From contig JADJGZ010000003.1 of the NCBI GenBank assembly GCA_016707785.1, positions 1-36,064 of the forward strand: DNA of 36,064 nucleotides, in the 5' to 3' direction. The notes under the pieces were generated by a model, which was given only the letters and a program-made list of their open reading frames with translations, made no database searches and was not told where the DNA came from. This document shows, piece after piece, positions 34,314-36,064 of this stretch (position 1 is its first letter; each line of letters opens with the position of its first letter). The stretch is from Bacteroidales bacterium (GTDB lineage: Bacteria > Bacteroidota > Bacteroidia > Bacteroidales > UBA4417). A program made the translations under genes and the position numbers.

Positions 34314-36064
34314 TTATAAATATCCTGCCAGAACAGCTGTGCGGTTAAATTTTTCAAATTCACTCATATCAAATACTTCACATGAACAATATAACGACCA
34401 ATAATAGCTTTTTGCCTCCTGTTATCAATTCCATCCCAGGTCCAGCTTCCTTGTGAGCCACAAAGTTCATTGATAACCAGGTTCCTCACCAGAACTCCGC
34501 TGGCATCATAAATGTTAACAGTAGCATTATTTCCGGGAGACTCAAATGAATATGCAATTATGAGGTTGTCATCGCGACCATCATTATCAGGAGAGAAAAT
34601 ATTGGGCTCAAGAACGATAACATCCTTTATTCTGGCAATTTCCCATATTGGGAATTCTGCAAAGCCGGAGTTGCAAACCCAGCACTTTAGCTGCCGAATG
34701 TCAGTTAAGTGTTATCGGATCCGGTCGTTAGGGCGCACCTTTCCAATGAAACGCCTCTCATTATCAAACGCTTAGGAGCGGGTAGTGCATCTCTTCTGAA
34801 TAGCACACCAATGATATGAATTTCACCTCTGTTTCCCTTAGCAGGGAAATTGCCCCCTCATCAGTCCCTAGCGGGGGAGTGATTCCTTCCTGGATAAGCC
34901 CGGCCGGGTTCCTGGAGGAGTGACATCGCTGAAGAGAGTTGACGTATCCGTTGTAATGTTCAATTATATTCCCTGGGAAAATCAACCTGGATCGTTCGTT
35001 TTCCACCTGTAATTCTGACACACCTGATTGAAATTCCCAGACAATGTATCATACTCACCCAGTGTTAGTCTCAGAGGATCCAACACTTTTTAGAAACGGT
35101 TAAAAGAAATTTCAATAAAATCACTGCAACCTTCTACAGGATTAAAAAGTATTATTTCATTGATAACAAGAGTCATGGCCTTTTTTTGATGCTTTTTCTT
35201 GCAGGTAAGGCAACCCGGGTCACCGTAACCTGAACGAAAAGAAAGCGTTTGTGTTGTGAAATGTTTGTGTCTATCCATGTGAGTGCCGGAACAATCCTCA
35301 AAGAATCCCTGAAAGGTGATGGTATAAATTTTCCCTCTGATTACTTCAGGCAGGTTCAACGCTTCCTGTTTGAATTCCGGACTCACAGCTACTGCAGATA
35401 TTGTTGGATAAACTAGTACCTGATCTATACTATAATTCATGGTTTACGAGAGTGCAGGCTGTCCATGCTTTTCCAAGAAAACCCTGACCCTTGAGACATT
35501 AAGGAATCCATGATTCCTACAGCCGAGACTGTCGGATTCTGTAAATCAGGATTAGGCCGGGAAACAGAGATTTAACATCTCCCCAGGCGTCCTCCCCCGG
35601 TCATCAGTGGAAGCCATCCAGTTTCTATCTGCACCACAAGGATAAAAGGATCAATTTGTTCCAATGACCACCCCCCTTGTTGCTTAAATCATTCTTATAC
35701 CAATGATCCTGATAAGAAACTGAATAATCGTTGCATTGTAAGGACTCCTCGCTGCTTAAGCGTTATTTCCAGCCTCCTGTATTTGACAATGGTAAAGGCA
35801 AGTGTAAATCCAATAACCGTTTGCACCAAGAAACAATTCATCAGTATAAAGTCGTCGCATGAGAAGAATAAATCTTTTGGAGATATTGTTTTCAAGACAG
35901 TCCTTAATGGTACTTCCAATGTAATACTGATACTCAGCCGGTCAGTTACAATTGTCAAAATCCGAATTGTTAAACAGTTCAATATACTCATAGGCCAGCA
36001 ATCCCAGCGCCAGAGGATCCAGTCGGCCATAAAGATTTCTGCTTCAATCAGCGAAATCAAATCG
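34314..36064 (-). pseudogene. Secreted lamin-tail-domain protein, many frameshifts, cut by window edge
   Basis: Minus-strand fragments in changing frames form one large secreted protein. Toward its N-terminal side (about 35970-35700) a piece reads YEYIELFNNSDFD and, further on, LFLGANGYWIYTC. At about 35190-35100 comes LVINEIILFNPVEGCSDFIEI, a lamin-tail domain (consensus VINEilfNP..gg.DFVEI). The C-terminal part (about 34620-34314) reads PNIFSPDNDGRDDNLIIAY, VNIYDASGVLVRNL and GSWTWDGIDN, a FlgD-Ig-like domain, and ends in VFDMSEFEKFNRTAVL before a stop at 34314-34316. Such proteins are typical exported Bacteroidota proteins of unknown function. The dense indels match those at the other contig end. 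Confidence 0.6.

Noticed and set aside
1..36064. tRNA, rRNA or riboswitch genes, including a cobalamin riboswitch before icmF
   Set aside because: No cloverleaf, rRNA core or B12-box-like sequence could be recognised by eye; the icmF leader is only about 25 bases.

Overview
The window looks like one contig of an anaerobic or facultative member of the Bacteroidota (probably Bacteroidales-like), inferred from content. The clues are a type IX secretion (T9SS) C-terminal sorting domain, a dockerin-type tail on a secreted multiheme protein, a two-component-propeller protein, a lamin-tail secreted protein, a stand-alone four-helix-bundle (S23) gene, TAnnTTTG-type promoter elements and no clear Shine-Dalgarno sequences. 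No rRNA, tRNA, CRISPR array, transposase or phage gene was recognised.

Layout. Bases 1-1555 (minus): a broken reg_prop sensor/regulator, cut by the window edge. 1630-5037 (plus): fused acyl-CoA mutase/GTPase (icmF), badly frameshifted in its first 2 kb but intact in the C-terminal 469 codons. 5249-6949 (minus): secreted multiheme c-type protein with a dockerin tail. 7305-8378: butyrate kinase. 8596-9003: DUF1761-type membrane protein. 9338-21382 (all minus): a 12-kb acyl-CoA catabolic island. In transcription order it holds a metallo-beta-lactamase/carboxyltransferase fusion, a small unknown protein, methylglutaconyl-CoA hydratase, biotin carboxylase plus biotin carrier (apparently one mccA split by a frameshift), acyl-CoA dehydrogenase, HMG-CoA lyase, CoA-transferase A, a four-helix-bundle protein, CoA-transferase B and a second HMG-CoA-lyase-like enzyme. 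21581-28980 (plus): dicarboxylate/amino-acid symporter, T9SS cargo, membrane-anchored MBL hydrolase, GH13 alpha-glucosidase and AlkZ-like protein. 29068-31764 (minus): lipoprotein zinc peptidase and nitroreductase. 31814-34248 (plus): Memo-AMMECR1 fusion and ComF. 34314-36064 (minus): broken lamin-tail protein.

How the genes work together. The island encodes the lower leucine pathway: 3-methylcrotonyl-CoA carboxylase, 3-methylglutaconyl-CoA hydratase, HMG-CoA lyase, then a 3-oxoacid CoA-transferase for the acetoacetate. The only acyl-CoA dehydrogenase has butyryl-CoA-dehydrogenase-like catalytic residues rather than the isovaleryl-CoA type. IcmF (isobutyryl-/n-butyryl-CoA isomerisation) and butyrate kinase (butyryl phosphate + ADP to butyrate + ATP) lie close by. 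Together this suggests branched-chain amino-acid and short-chain acyl-CoA metabolism with energy conservation; that link is inference.

Quality. Frameshifts pile up at both ends (1-3600 and 32600-36064), and several internal ones sit at short homopolymers while the encoded protein stays family-like across frames. This looks more like sequence error in thin coverage than gene decay. A homopolymer-rich stretch at 13448-13520 may be an assembly artefact. The strongest novelty candidate is the in-frame fusion of an MBL hydrolase to the MCC carboxyltransferase subunit (18854-21382).
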